From positions 1 through 41,391 of the forward strand of contig JAQURS010000008.1 in assembly GCA_028715505.1 (NCBI GenBank): DNA of 41,391 bases, given 5' to 3'. The stretch is from Patescibacteria group bacterium (GTDB lineage Bacteria; Patescibacteriota; Patescibacteriia; 2-12-FULL-60-25). Below are positions 31,971 through 39,041 of this stretch, in pieces. The translations under genes were made by a program, and so were the position numbers. Position 1 is the stretch's first letter; every line of letters starts with the position of its first letter. Under the pieces are notes generated by a model. The model had not been told where the DNA came from. It did not search any database and worked only from the letters and a program-made list of their open reading frames with translations.

Positions 31971-34900
31971 ATGGCTTATCTGAAGACTTTAAAGTCCATT
32001 AGACGCCGCGACGGCCGGATGGACCGCTTCCAACCGGAAAAGATGAAAGCCAGCGTGCGCGAGGCTTTTAGGACGGCTGGTTTCAAAGTCGAAAAAGAGA
32101 CGAAGATCATCAACCGCGTGGTGGAATACGTTATCCATAAATTAACCGAACGCTTTGACGGCCACACCGTGCCTGGGACTGAACACGTGCGCGAAGCGAT
32201 TGGCGCCGCCCTGATCGACCTGAATTACCCGCAAGTGGCCCGGGCTTATTTTCTTTATCGGTTGCAGCTGAGCGTCCAAAGCCAGGAACCGCGCTACGGC
32301 CAAGGGCTTAAATTCCATCGCTTCTTCACGACCGAAGGCATCCATCCTTACGACGAGCTGGAGTGGGACCAGCGAGACGCCGTGATCAGCAACGAAAAGG
32401 GTAAAATCGTTTTTGAGCAAAAAGGCGTGGAGGTTCCGAAATTCTACAGCCAAACCGCCACCAACATCATCGTTTCCAAATATTTCCGCGGCCGGCTGAG
32501 TACGCCGGAACGCGAAACGTCCATGCGCCAACTGGTGGATCGCGTGGCCAAGACCATTTCCAACTGGGGCCGGGTAGGCGGATATTTCCAATCGGCGGAG
32601 GTCGCGGACGTATACGAAGAGGAACTGACGTCCATCCTGGTCAACCAGAGGGCTGCTTTCAATTCGCCGGTTTGGTTTAACGTGGGCGTCAACCCGACTC
32701 CGCAATGCTCGGCCTGCTTTATCAACTCGGTGGCCGACGACATGCGTTCCATCCTGCAGCTGGCCGTGACTGAAGGCATGCTCTTCAAATACGGTTCGGG
32801 CGCGGGCTCAAACATCTCAACACTCAGATCGTCTAAGGAGAACCTGGCAGCCTCATCCGGCAAATCTTCCGGTCCAGTTTCGTTTATGAGGGGTTACGAC
32901 GCTTTCGCGGGCGTCATCAAGAGCGGAGGCAAAACCCGCCGCGCGGCCAAGATGGTCATTTTGGACATCGACCATCCGGATATTAAAGAATTCGTCTGGT
33001 GCAAAGCTAAAGAGGAAAAGAAAGCACACACCCTGATTGATGCCGGTTACGACGGATCAATGGACGGCGAGGCTTATTCTTCCGTCTTCTTCCAAAACGC
33101 CAACAACAGCGTGCGCGTGACCGACGCCTTCATGCAGGCCGCCGACCAGAACGGCGATTTCTGGACCAAGTTCGTGACGAGCGGCGAACCCAGTGAAAAG
33201 TTCAAAGCCCGCGACTTGCTCCGCGAAATCAGCGAAGCGGCCTGGCAATGCGGCGATCCCGGCATGCAGTACGACACAACCATTAACGATTGGCATACTT
33301 GCTCGAACACGGATCGTATCTACGCTTCCAATCCTTGCTCGGAATACATGTTTTTGAACGACACGGCTTGCAACCTGGCATCCATCAACCTCATGAAATG
33401 CCGCACGAGTGACGGGCAGTTCGACGTGGCCGCTTACGAACACATCTGCCGGATCATCATCACGGCCCAAGAGATCATTGTGGGCGCTTCGTCTTATCCC
33501 ACGCCGTCCATTGAACACAATTCTCACGTCTTCCGCTCGCTCGGCATCGGCTATGCTAACTTGGGCGCCCTGCTCATGAGTAATGGTCAACCTTACGACT
33601 CGGAAGAGGGGAGAAATTTGGCCGGAGCCCTGACTTCGATCATGACTGGCATCGGTTACGAGCAGTCGGCCTGTTTGGCAGAAAAGATGGGGCCTTTCGA
33701 AGGCTTTGCCGCCAACCGCGAACCCATGATGCGCGTCATCCACAAACACCGTGAAGCGGCTTATAAGATTCCGACCACGGGCGTACCGCACCAAGTTTTG
33801 GAAAGAGCCAAATCGGCTTGGGACGAAGCCATCGCGCAAGGAGAGAAGTACGGCTACCGCAACGCCCAAATTTCCGTTCTCGCCCCGACCGGCACCATCG
33901 CCTTCCTTATGGATTGCGACACGACCGGCGTGGAACCCGACATCGCCCTGGTCAAATACAAGTGGCTGGTCGGCGGCGGCATGATTAAAATCGTGAACAG
34001 CACCGTCCCCGAGGCTTTGAGAAAGTTGAATTATACTGAGCAACAAATCCGCGACATCATCGACTGGATCGACAAGCACGACACGATCGAAGGCGCCCCG
34101 CATTTGCACGAGGAACATTTGCCTGTGTTCGATTGCGCCTTCAAAGCCGCCAACGGCACCCGCTCGATCCATTATATGGGACACCTCCGGATGATGGGCG
34201 CGGTTCAACCTTTCCTTTCCGGCGCCATTTCCAAGACCGTCAACCTTCCCACCAACAGCACGGTCGAAGACGTCATGAACGTTTATTCGGAAGGCTGGAG
34301 GCTCGGTCTCAAAGCCGTGGCCATTTACCGCGACGGCTGCAAGCTGGCTCAACCTCTGACGACCTCCAAAACGGAATCCAAAGCCAAGGAAGCGCCCAAG
34401 GCCCAAGAACCGGCGCCCCAACCCAAAATCGAGCCCGTGGCCGCTCCCATCGTCAATTTAAACCAGTCTTACGCCCCCAGGAGGCGGCGTTTACCCGACG
34501 AGAGGCGTTCCATCACTCACAAGTTCCAAATCGGACCGCATAAGGGCTTTATAACCGTCGGCTTGTACGACGATGGCGCGCCCGGCGAGATCTTCGTGAC
34601 CATGTCAAAGGAGGGGAGCATCCTTTCGGGTTTGCTGGATGTCTTCAGCACTTCAGTCTCAATCGGCCTGCAATACGGCGTGCCGCTAAAAATTCTCGTC
34701 AACAAATTCGCCCACGTGCGCTTTGAACCCTCCGGCTTCACCGCCAACCCAAACATCCGCGTGGCCAAATCCATCATCGATTACATCTTCCGCTGGTTGG
34801 GCCTTAAGTTCCTGACTCCGGAAGAACGCCGCGCCATTGGCATCAACGTCGACACGTCCGCCACCGCCGAATTGCATATCGACGAAGTGCCCAAAGACCA

Positions 34901-35093
34901 AGGCTACTCGGCTCCGGCCGAACCCCAACAGCCCAGCCTATTGGACGCTAAAGAAGCAAAGACCAGTGGCCTAACTTCGACTTTCGACAACCAATCCGAC
35001 GCGCCGGCTTGCGATACTTGCGGCTCAATGATGGTTAGGAACGGCGCTTGTTACAAATGTTTGAACTGCGGCGCCACGAGCGGATGCAGCTAA
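31971..35093 (+). CDS. nrdJ: Adenosylcobalamin-dependent (class II) ribonucleotide reductase
   Basis: 1040 residues. It makes deoxyribonucleotides using adenosylcobalamin to generate a thiyl radical. Order: N-terminal ATP-cone (IRRRDGRMDRFQPEKMKASVR), catalytic barrel starting with FNSPVWFNVGV and the redox Cys in QCSACFINS, radical site NPCSE with Cys456 and Glu458, the LAPTGTIAFLMDCDTTGVEP loop, then a TSCPD domain (about 840-950). It ends with a four-Cys ribbon (CDTCG...CLNCG) and terminal Cys, as in other NrdJ. ATG 31971 leaves the normal short lead into the ATP-cone; an in-frame ATG at 31890 lacks a Shine-Dalgarno. The adenosyltransferase gene begins one base after the stop. Confidence 0.96.
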   Translation: MAYLKTLKSIRRRDGRMDRFQPEKMKASVREAFRTAGFKVEKETKIINRVVEYVIHKLTERFDGHTVPGTEHVREAIGAALIDLNYPQVARAYFLYRLQLSVQSQEPRYGQGLKFHRFFTTEGIHPYDELEWDQRDAVISNEKGKIVFEQKGVEVPKFYSQTATNIIVSKYFRGRLSTPERETSMRQLVDRVAKTISNWGRVGGYFQSAEVADVYEEELTSILVNQRAAFNSPVWFNVGVNPTPQCSACFINSVADDMRSILQLAVTEGMLFKYGSGAGSNISTLRSSKENLAASSGKSSGPVSFMRGYDAFAGVIKSGGKTRRAAKMVILDIDHPDIKEFVWCKAKEEKKAHTLIDAGYDGSMDGEAYSSVFFQNANNSVRVTDAFMQAADQNGDFWTKFVTSGEPSEKFKARDLLREISEAAWQCGDPGMQYDTTINDWHTCSNTDRIYASNPCSEYMFLNDTACNLASINLMKCRTSDGQFDVAAYEHICRIIITAQEIIVGASSYPTPSIEHNSHVFRSLGIGYANLGALLMSNGQPYDSEEGRNLAGALTSIMTGIGYEQSACLAEKMGPFEGFAANREPMMRVIHKHREAAYKIPTTGVPHQVLERAKSAWDEAIAQGEKYGYRNAQISVLAPTGTIAFLMDCDTTGVEPDIALVKYKWLVGGGMIKIVNSTVPEALRKLNYTEQQIRDIIDWIDKHDTIEGAPHLHEEHLPVFDCAFKAANGTRSIHYMGHLRMMGAVQPFLSGAISKTVNLPTNSTVEDVMNVYSEGWRLGLKAVAIYRDGCKLAQPLTTSKTESKAKEAPKAQEPAPQPKIEPVAAPIVNLNQSYAPRRRRLPDERRSITHKFQIGPHKGFITVGLYDDGAPGEIFVTMSKEGSILSGLLDVFSTSVSIGLQYGVPLKILVNKFAHVRFEPSGFTANPNIRVAKSIIDYIFRWLGLKFLTPEERRAIGINVDTSATAELHIDEVPKDQGYSAPAEPQQPSLLDAKEAKTSGLTSTFDNQSDAPACDTCGSMMVRNGACYKCLNCGATSGCS

Positions 35094-35094
35094 T

Positions 35095-35616
35095 ATGATT
35101 CAAATCTACACGGGCGACGGCAAAGGCAAAACCACGGCCGCTTTGGGCCTGATTCTACGGGCCGTGGCTTGCGGCATGAAAGTCGCTTACGTGCAGTTTG
35201 ATAAGGGTGGCAAACATTATTCGGAGCGTAAAATCTTTGCCGAGCGATTCCCTGAAGTCGACATGTTCAGCACGGGGTTGGACAGGATGGAAGATGGTCG
35301 GTTTAGGTTTGGCGTAACGGAAGAAGATAGGCAGGAAGGGGAGAGAGGATTGCAGATTATAAAAGACGTTTTTAACCAAGATAAATACAGCCTGATAGTC
35401 TTGGATGAATTAAATGTCGCCGTTTCACTGGGAATCGTCGATGAGGATAAAGCTTTGGAAATACTGAGAGACTGCCCCAAAAATCTGGAAATCGCCATTA
35501 CCGGCCGCAACGCCCCAAAGTCATTCATCGAAATGGCAGACTTGGTGACTGAAATGAAAATGAACAAACATTATATTCAACAGGGGATTAAAGCCCGATA
35601 CGGATTGGATTATTAA
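35095..35616 (+). CDS. cobO: Corrinoid adenosyltransferase (CobA/CobO/BtuR type)
   Basis: 173 residues, usual length of the family. It transfers the adenosyl group from ATP to reduced cobalamin. The P-loop GDGKGKTTAALG is at residues 7-18, followed by VAYVQFDKGGKHYSERK, the Walker-B-like LIVLDELNVAVSLGIV, and ITGRNAPKSFIEMADLVTEM near the end, all typical of this family. One base separates it from nrdJ, and no other B12 biosynthesis gene is in the window. The natural reading is that it makes adenosylcobalamin from salvaged corrinoid for the reductase encoded just before it. Translation is probably coupled. Confidence 0.95.
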   Translation: MIQIYTGDGKGKTTAALGLILRAVACGMKVAYVQFDKGGKHYSERKIFAERFPEVDMFSTGLDRMEDGRFRFGVTEEDRQEGERGLQIIKDVFNQDKYSLIVLDELNVAVSLGIVDEDKALEILRDCPKNLEIAITGRNAPKSFIEMADLVTEMKMNKHYIQQGIKARYGLDY

Positions 35617-35661
35617 GAACAAAAATAGTAGACATCAAGTAATAAGGCGAGGGAGGGACGT

Positions 35662-35690
35662 TTCACATGTCTCACGTCACATGGTAATAT
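35662..35690 (+). promoter_or_regulatory. Promoter of the 228-residue membrane protein gene
   Basis: TTCACA (35662-35667), 17 bp, TAATAT (35685-35690). The -35 and spacer contain the direct repeat CACATG-N8-CACATG (35664-35683). The leader should be about 8 nt. Confidence 0.45.
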
Positions 35691-35705
35691 AGGTGCCGAA
35701 AATAC

Positions 35706-36392
35706 ATGTTAAAACTATCCGGCTTAATCATTCCTTCGGCTATCAGTTCTTGGCTATTTATAGCTTATATTTTGTTAGGCATCTCATTACTCGCCTTAGC
35801 CTTCTTCTGGATCTGGGCTTTAATTCATGCGGCTAGGACGCCTAGGGCTTCTTGGGGGCAACGGTTCATCTGGGCCATTTGCCTACTAATTAATCCTCTG
35901 ACGACAATCTGGTATTGGTGCATTTGGAAGAGATGGGCCTTTTGGACGCTATTCGCGCCTCTTTTTGGCTTTTTCGTGGCCCTGCCTTTAGTCACCCGTT
36001 CCATGATGACCAAAGCCGACGCCAGCACGGTTACCAACGCCCTGTTTGCCTTGGGAAGCAACCGGCTCGTTATATTCTTCGCGGTCCTGCTTATTTATAC
36101 CATCGTGCTTCGCTTGGCCGTTGTTCTGCATTTATCAAAGAATGCCGAGGTGACTGCCATGGATAGGAACGATTGGGTTTTAACCATGGCTTTTCCGTTT
36201 ATCGGTTTTGGTACGGCCCTGACTTATACGTCCAAATACATGAAGCCCTGGGCCTTGGCTACGCTTGCCTGGCTGATAGGCATCGCAATTGCGGGTAAAT
36301 TCGTTTTCTCAAACCTTACGCCTATCATTCTGCCGGTGGGGGAGGAAAAAAGGGTAGAATTCAGGCAACTAATGAATATCAAACCTAGTTAA
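35706..36392 (+). CDS. Multi-pass membrane protein of unknown function
   Basis: 228 residues with about six hydrophobic helices (roughly 8-40, 52-66, 76-92, 118-140, 156-172, 186-205). The segment WGQRFIWAICLLINPLTTIWYWCIWKR has the Trp/Tyr-rich pattern of small membrane proteins common in Patescibacteria. The C-terminus ends in a short basic and acidic tail (EEKRVEFRQL). No transporter or enzyme motif is recognised. The promoter gives a short leader without a Shine-Dalgarno. A strong bidirectional terminator follows. I cannot assign a function. Confidence 0.75.
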   Translation: MLKLSGLIIPSAISSWLFIAYILLGISLLALAFFWIWALIHAARTPRASWGQRFIWAICLLINPLTTIWYWCIWKRWAFWTLFAPLFGFFVALPLVTRSMMTKADASTVTNALFALGSNRLVIFFAVLLIYTIVLRLAVVLHLSKNAEVTAMDRNDWVLTMAFPFIGFGTALTYTSKYMKPWALATLAWLIGIAIAGKFVFSNLTPIILPVGEEKRVEFRQLMNIKPS

Positions 36393-36398
36393 TAAACA

Positions 36399-36423
36399 AA
36401 AAGAGCCGAACATCGGCTCTTTT
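36399..36423. terminator. Bidirectional terminator between convergent genes
   Basis: 11-bp perfect stem AAAAGAGCCGA (36399-36409) / TCGGCTCTTTT (36413-36423), loop ACA. T-runs on both strands, so it serves the membrane-protein gene (+) and the acidic-protein gene (-). Confidence 0.9.
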
Positions 36424-36437
36424 GATTTAATCGGGCT

Positions 36438-36758
36438 TTATTCGTCAAAATCCCCCTTGAACCGAAGCGTCTCGCGCTCGGTGCGGTTAATCTGGTCCGC
36501 TAAGTCATCCAAAGCGGCCAATGGGTCTTGGGTTGTGTCTTCAAATCCCTCCGCTTCGACTTCATCCTCTTCGTCGTCTTTTTCTCCTTCCGCCTTAGCT
36601 ACTTCTTCCTCAACTTTCGTCTCATCCTCTTCCTCGTCTTCATTTTTAAGACTCATGCCGGCCTTCATCAATTCGTCTTCGAGTTCCTCCTCGTCATTGG
36701 CGTAACCCTGGGGATCCCAGTCGTCCGAAGGCCCGAATACAAATGGAAATGGTGTCAT
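36438..36758 (-). CDS. Very acidic small protein of unknown function
   Basis: 106 residues. The N-terminus (MTPFPFVFGPSDDWDPQGY) is short and hydrophobic/aromatic but not a signal peptide. The middle is dominated by Glu and Asp with few Lys (for example EEELEDELM, EEEDETKVEEEV, DDEEDEVEAE) and is predicted disordered or helical. The C-terminal 30 residues (PLAALDDLADQINRTERETLRF) could form a helix. No family is recognised; it could be a nucleic-acid mimic, a chaperone-like or a partner-binding protein. The start is firm: AGAGGAAAG lies four bases before the ATG. It has a TTGACA promoter divergent from rmuC and shares the terminator with its convergent neighbour. Confidence 0.75.
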   Translation of the reverse strand: MTPFPFVFGPSDDWDPQGYANDEEELEDELMKAGMSLKNEDEEEDETKVEEEVAKAEGEKDDEEDEVEAEGFEDTTQDPLAALDDLADQINRTERETLRFKGDFDE

Positions 36759-36821
36759 AGAACTTTCCTCTTTAAGAGCGATTTATTTTTATAAATATGG
36801 TCAGAATGGTGATAGGAAAAG

Positions 36822-36873
36822 AGAATAATTACACAGTAGAACCTTGTCAAGTTCCTTGATCGGCAGGTATGAT
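36822..36873. promoter_or_regulatory. Overlapping divergent promoters of the acidic-protein gene and rmuC
   Basis: Reverse strand: TTGACA (36845-36850), 17 bp, TATTCT (36822-36827), with a leader of about 57 nt. Forward strand: TTGTCA (36844-36849), 18 bp, TATGAT (36868-36873), nine bases before the rmuC ATG. The two -35 boxes overlap by five bases, so polymerase should bind only one promoter at a time. Confidence 0.75.
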
Positions 36874-36882
36874 TGACCAACT

Positions 36883-37947
36883 ATGGGAACTCAAGAAATC
36901 CTAATAATCATTGGTTTTTTGGCCATCTTGGCGCTGGCGGCGGCCATCTGGCTCAAACTCTCGGGTTTAGAGAAGCAATCGTCGGGGCCGGGCGATATGC
37001 AAGCCCTGACGCTCATTCAGCAGCAGATGGCCCAGCTCCAACAAGAACTGGGCGGCCGGATGAACGAGACCAACCGCGCCTTTCTGGAACAAAACCGGTC
37101 GGTAACCAACATCGTCAAGGACATTACCGGCCACATGTCCAAGGTCGAAGAGATATCCCGGCAAGTGTTAAGCGAAACGACCGAACTTCAAAAGCTCCAG
37201 CAAATCCTGAAGAACCCAAAACAAAGGGGAGTCTTGGGAGAATATTTTCTTGAAAACCTCCTAAAAAACGTTTTGCCACCCGACAATTACCAGATGCAAT
37301 ACCGTTTCAACGACGGGGAGATTGTGGACGCCGTGGTATTCGTTAAGGATAAAATCGTGCCGATTGATTCTAAATTCAGCCTGGAAAACTACAACCGCTT
37401 GGCGGTGGAAGAAAATCCCGCCGAACGGGTTAAACTCGAAAAAGAGTTCGTTAATGATTTGAAAAAGAGAGTGGTGGAAACGTCCAAATACATTCGGCCC
37501 AACGAAGGAACCATGGACTTTGCCTTCATGTTCATCCCTCATGAGGCAATTTATTACGATTTGTTGGTCAACAAGATCGGCGTGGTCGGGGAGGAAACGG
37601 AAAACATCATCCAAAGGGCGGCTTCCAAACACCACGTGCTAGTCGTCTCGCCAACATCTTTCTTAGCTTATCTCCAAACCGTTTTACAGGGCCTACGCGC
37701 CTTGAAGATAGAAGAGGAGGCTCGTGAGATCCAAAAGCGCGTAGACGAGCTTAAAAAGCACCTTGCAGCCTACGAGAAGTGCCACGTGAGCTTAGGCAGC
37801 CACCTCCAAACGGCCGTAAACCAGTATAACTTGAGCTCCAAGGAATATTTGAAGATCGATAAAGACATTTATCGCATTACCGGTTCATCAACTAATCCAG
37901 AGCTGCCTGTTCTTGAGGGCAGGGAAGGGGTTATAATCGAGCAATGA
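36883..37947 (+). CDS. rmuC: DNA recombination protein RmuC family
   Basis: 354 residues. One N-terminal membrane helix (about 5-25), then a coiled coil (QQQMAQLQQELGGRMNETNR). The conserved RmuC nuclease-fold domain begins at KNPKQRGVLGEYFLENLL and runs through GEIVDAVVFVKDKIVPIDSKF, SLENYNRL and FMFIPHEAIYYDL. The PIDSKF strand is a hallmark of the domain and has the restriction-endonuclease-like layout. It limits inversions or other rearrangements in E. coli. The predicted mRNA is nearly leaderless. The YdcF/SanA-type gene overlaps its end by four bases (ATGA) but also has its own -10, located within rmuC. Confidence 0.95.
   Translation: MGTQEILIIIGFLAILALAAAIWLKLSGLEKQSSGPGDMQALTLIQQQMAQLQQELGGRMNETNRAFLEQNRSVTNIVKDITGHMSKVEEISRQVLSETTELQKLQQILKNPKQRGVLGEYFLENLLKNVLPPDNYQMQYRFNDGEIVDAVVFVKDKIVPIDSKFSLENYNRLAVEENPAERVKLEKEFVNDLKKRVVETSKYIRPNEGTMDFAFMFIPHEAIYYDLLVNKIGVVGEETENIIQRAASKHHVLVVSPTSFLAYLQTVLQGLRALKIEEEAREIQKRVDELKKHLAAYEKCHVSLGSHLQTAVNQYNLSSKEYLKIDKDIYRITGSSTNPELPVLEGREGVIIEQ
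37932..37937 (+). promoter_or_regulatory. Internal -10 for the YdcF/SanA-type gene
   Basis: Perfect TATAAT inside the 3' end of rmuC, six bases before the ATG at 37944; no clear -35. It may allow separate leaderless expression. Confidence 0.45.
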
Positions 37948-38567
37948 TGGGCAAGAGCCTTAGGAATCGGATCATCAGGATTACCCTGGGCGTTTTTGCG
38001 CTTTGGGCCGTTTTTGCAGTCGGCATAATAGTCGAAGTCAGGTCGCAATACGCCAAATCGATTTACGACCAAGGCAACGTCCCGCCCGAACCGGTGATTA
38101 TCGTCTTAGGAGGATCCATCAAGAAAGACGGCACGCCTTCTGACGCTTTGGCTGATAGGCTAAAGGTGGCCTCGGACCTTTACGTAAATAAAAAAGGCGA
38201 AAAAATCCTGGTAACCGGAGATGATGGTCAGTTCCGGTCGAACGAGGTCAAAGCCATGGAGAACTACCTGATTCAGGCCGGCATTCCGGCCAAGGATATT
38301 ATGGTCGACGGCCAAGGCTACAGAACATACGAAAGCTGTTCGCGCGCTAAAAACGTCTATAACATTTCCCAAGCCATCCTCGTGACCCAAAATTTTCACC
38401 TGCCGAGGGCTTTATATCTCTGCAACGTCATGGGCGTGCAATCCGTGGGAGTTTCGGCCGATCTGCATACATACAAGGAGATCGCTTGGTTTACCGTCCG
38501 GGACTGGTTGGCCAGCGCCAAAGCCTGGTGGGACATAAACATCTGGAAACCCAAACCGCCAGTATAA
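37944..38567 (+). CDS. YdcF/SanA-like DUF218 protein
   Basis: 207 residues. One N-terminal membrane helix (about 12-32) anchors it. The DUF218 domain follows: EPVIIVLGGSIKKDG near residue 50, then ADRLKVASDLYVNKKGEKILVTGDDG, the central helix SNEVKAMENYLIQAGIP, VDGQGYRTYESCSRAKNV, and the C-terminal VTQNFHLPRALYLCNVMGV, all typical of SanA/YdcF. SanA affects envelope permeability in E. coli; the biochemical activity of the family is unclear. Two cysteines lie in the last part. It overlaps rmuC by four bases and has a TATAAT six bases before its ATG. Its stop lies in the terminator of the convergent 132-residue gene. Confidence 0.9.
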   Translation: MMGKSLRNRIIRITLGVFALWAVFAVGIIVEVRSQYAKSIYDQGNVPPEPVIIVLGGSIKKDGTPSDALADRLKVASDLYVNKKGEKILVTGDDGQFRSNEVKAMENYLIQAGIPAKDIMVDGQGYRTYESCSRAKNVYNISQAILVTQNFHLPRALYLCNVMGVQSVGVSADLHTYKEIAWFTVRDWLASAKAWWDINIWKPKPPV

Positions 38568-38593
38568 AAAAGACGAGGTTAGTTTGCCTCGTC
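38565..38593 (-). terminator. Terminator of the 132-residue gene, overlapping its stop codon
   Basis: Stem GACGAGG (38572-38578) / CCTCGTC (38587-38593), loop of eight bases. Read on the reverse strand it ends in six T. The reverse-strand stop codon lies at the 3' side of the loop, so the last codons are part of the hairpin. Confidence 0.75.
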
Positions 38594-38977
38594 CGAAGGT
38601 GGGGGAATCGTAGTGCGCGCATCAGGGCCGTACTTTTTGATCAATTGCCTAGCCTCTGGGACGATTTTCGCGAAAGCGTCCTTTTGTTGTACATGCTCAT
38701 CTCCAGGTAAATCCAGGAAACCGGCCAAAGCTTCGAGCCATTCTGGCCTTCGCCCATCAACTGCCCTTTCAGCCATTTTAGCCAGCATGTAACCGCAATA
38801 GCTGGAAAGGGGATCAAGCCGCGCGGCGTACCATTCGCTCTCGCCTGCTTGTTCGTACTTGCGGAGCAAAAGCATGAGCTTCCCAACGTCATACCTGTAA
38901 AAAGCGAGTGACCTCGTTGAAAACACGTTTACGACAAATAGGGCAAAATCCTCACCGTATGAATTTGATGGGATCAT
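38579..38977 (-). CDS. Unknown 132-residue protein of the Shine-Dalgarno class
   Basis: 132 residues, soluble, no signal peptide. The sequence is helical and mixed in charge: MLLLRKYEQAGESEWYAARL and CGYMLAKMAERAVDGRRPEWLEALAGFLDL suggest two or three helices, and the C-terminus is a Pro-rich tail (TTIPPPSDEAN). I recognise no family. The start is firm because GGAGGAG (38981-38987) is at ideal distance. A TTGACA -35 lies upstream, and the gene has its own terminator. That cassette layout, with a mid-length leader, resembles the purine genes rather than its leaderless neighbours. Confidence 0.75.
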   Translation of the reverse strand: MIPSNSYGEDFALFVVNVFSTRSLAFYRYDVGKLMLLLRKYEQAGESEWYAARLDPLSSYCGYMLAKMAERAVDGRRPEWLEALAGFLDLPGDEHVQQKDAFAKIVPEARQLIKKYGPDARTTIPPPSDEAN

Positions 38978-39033
38978 GATCTCCTCCGTTTACATCCAAA
39001 AACCCCGCCTATATTCAATTAATCGCGGGCTCG

Positions 39034-39039
39034 TGTCAA
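39034..39039 (-). promoter_or_regulatory. -35 box of the 132-residue gene
   Basis: Reverse-strand TTGACA, just downstream of the convergently ordered 395-residue gene. No good -10 at 17 bp; GAATAT (17 bp) or ATATAG (19 bp) are possible. Confidence 0.45.
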
Positions 39040-39041
39040 TG

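Noticed and set aside
31801-31983. Possible 60-codon upstream frame overlapping the nrdJ start
   Set aside because: A GAGAGG directly touches its ATG, leaving no spacing, and the peptide is low-information and basic. It is more likely a by-product of the leader sequence, though a translated leader peptide cannot be excluded.
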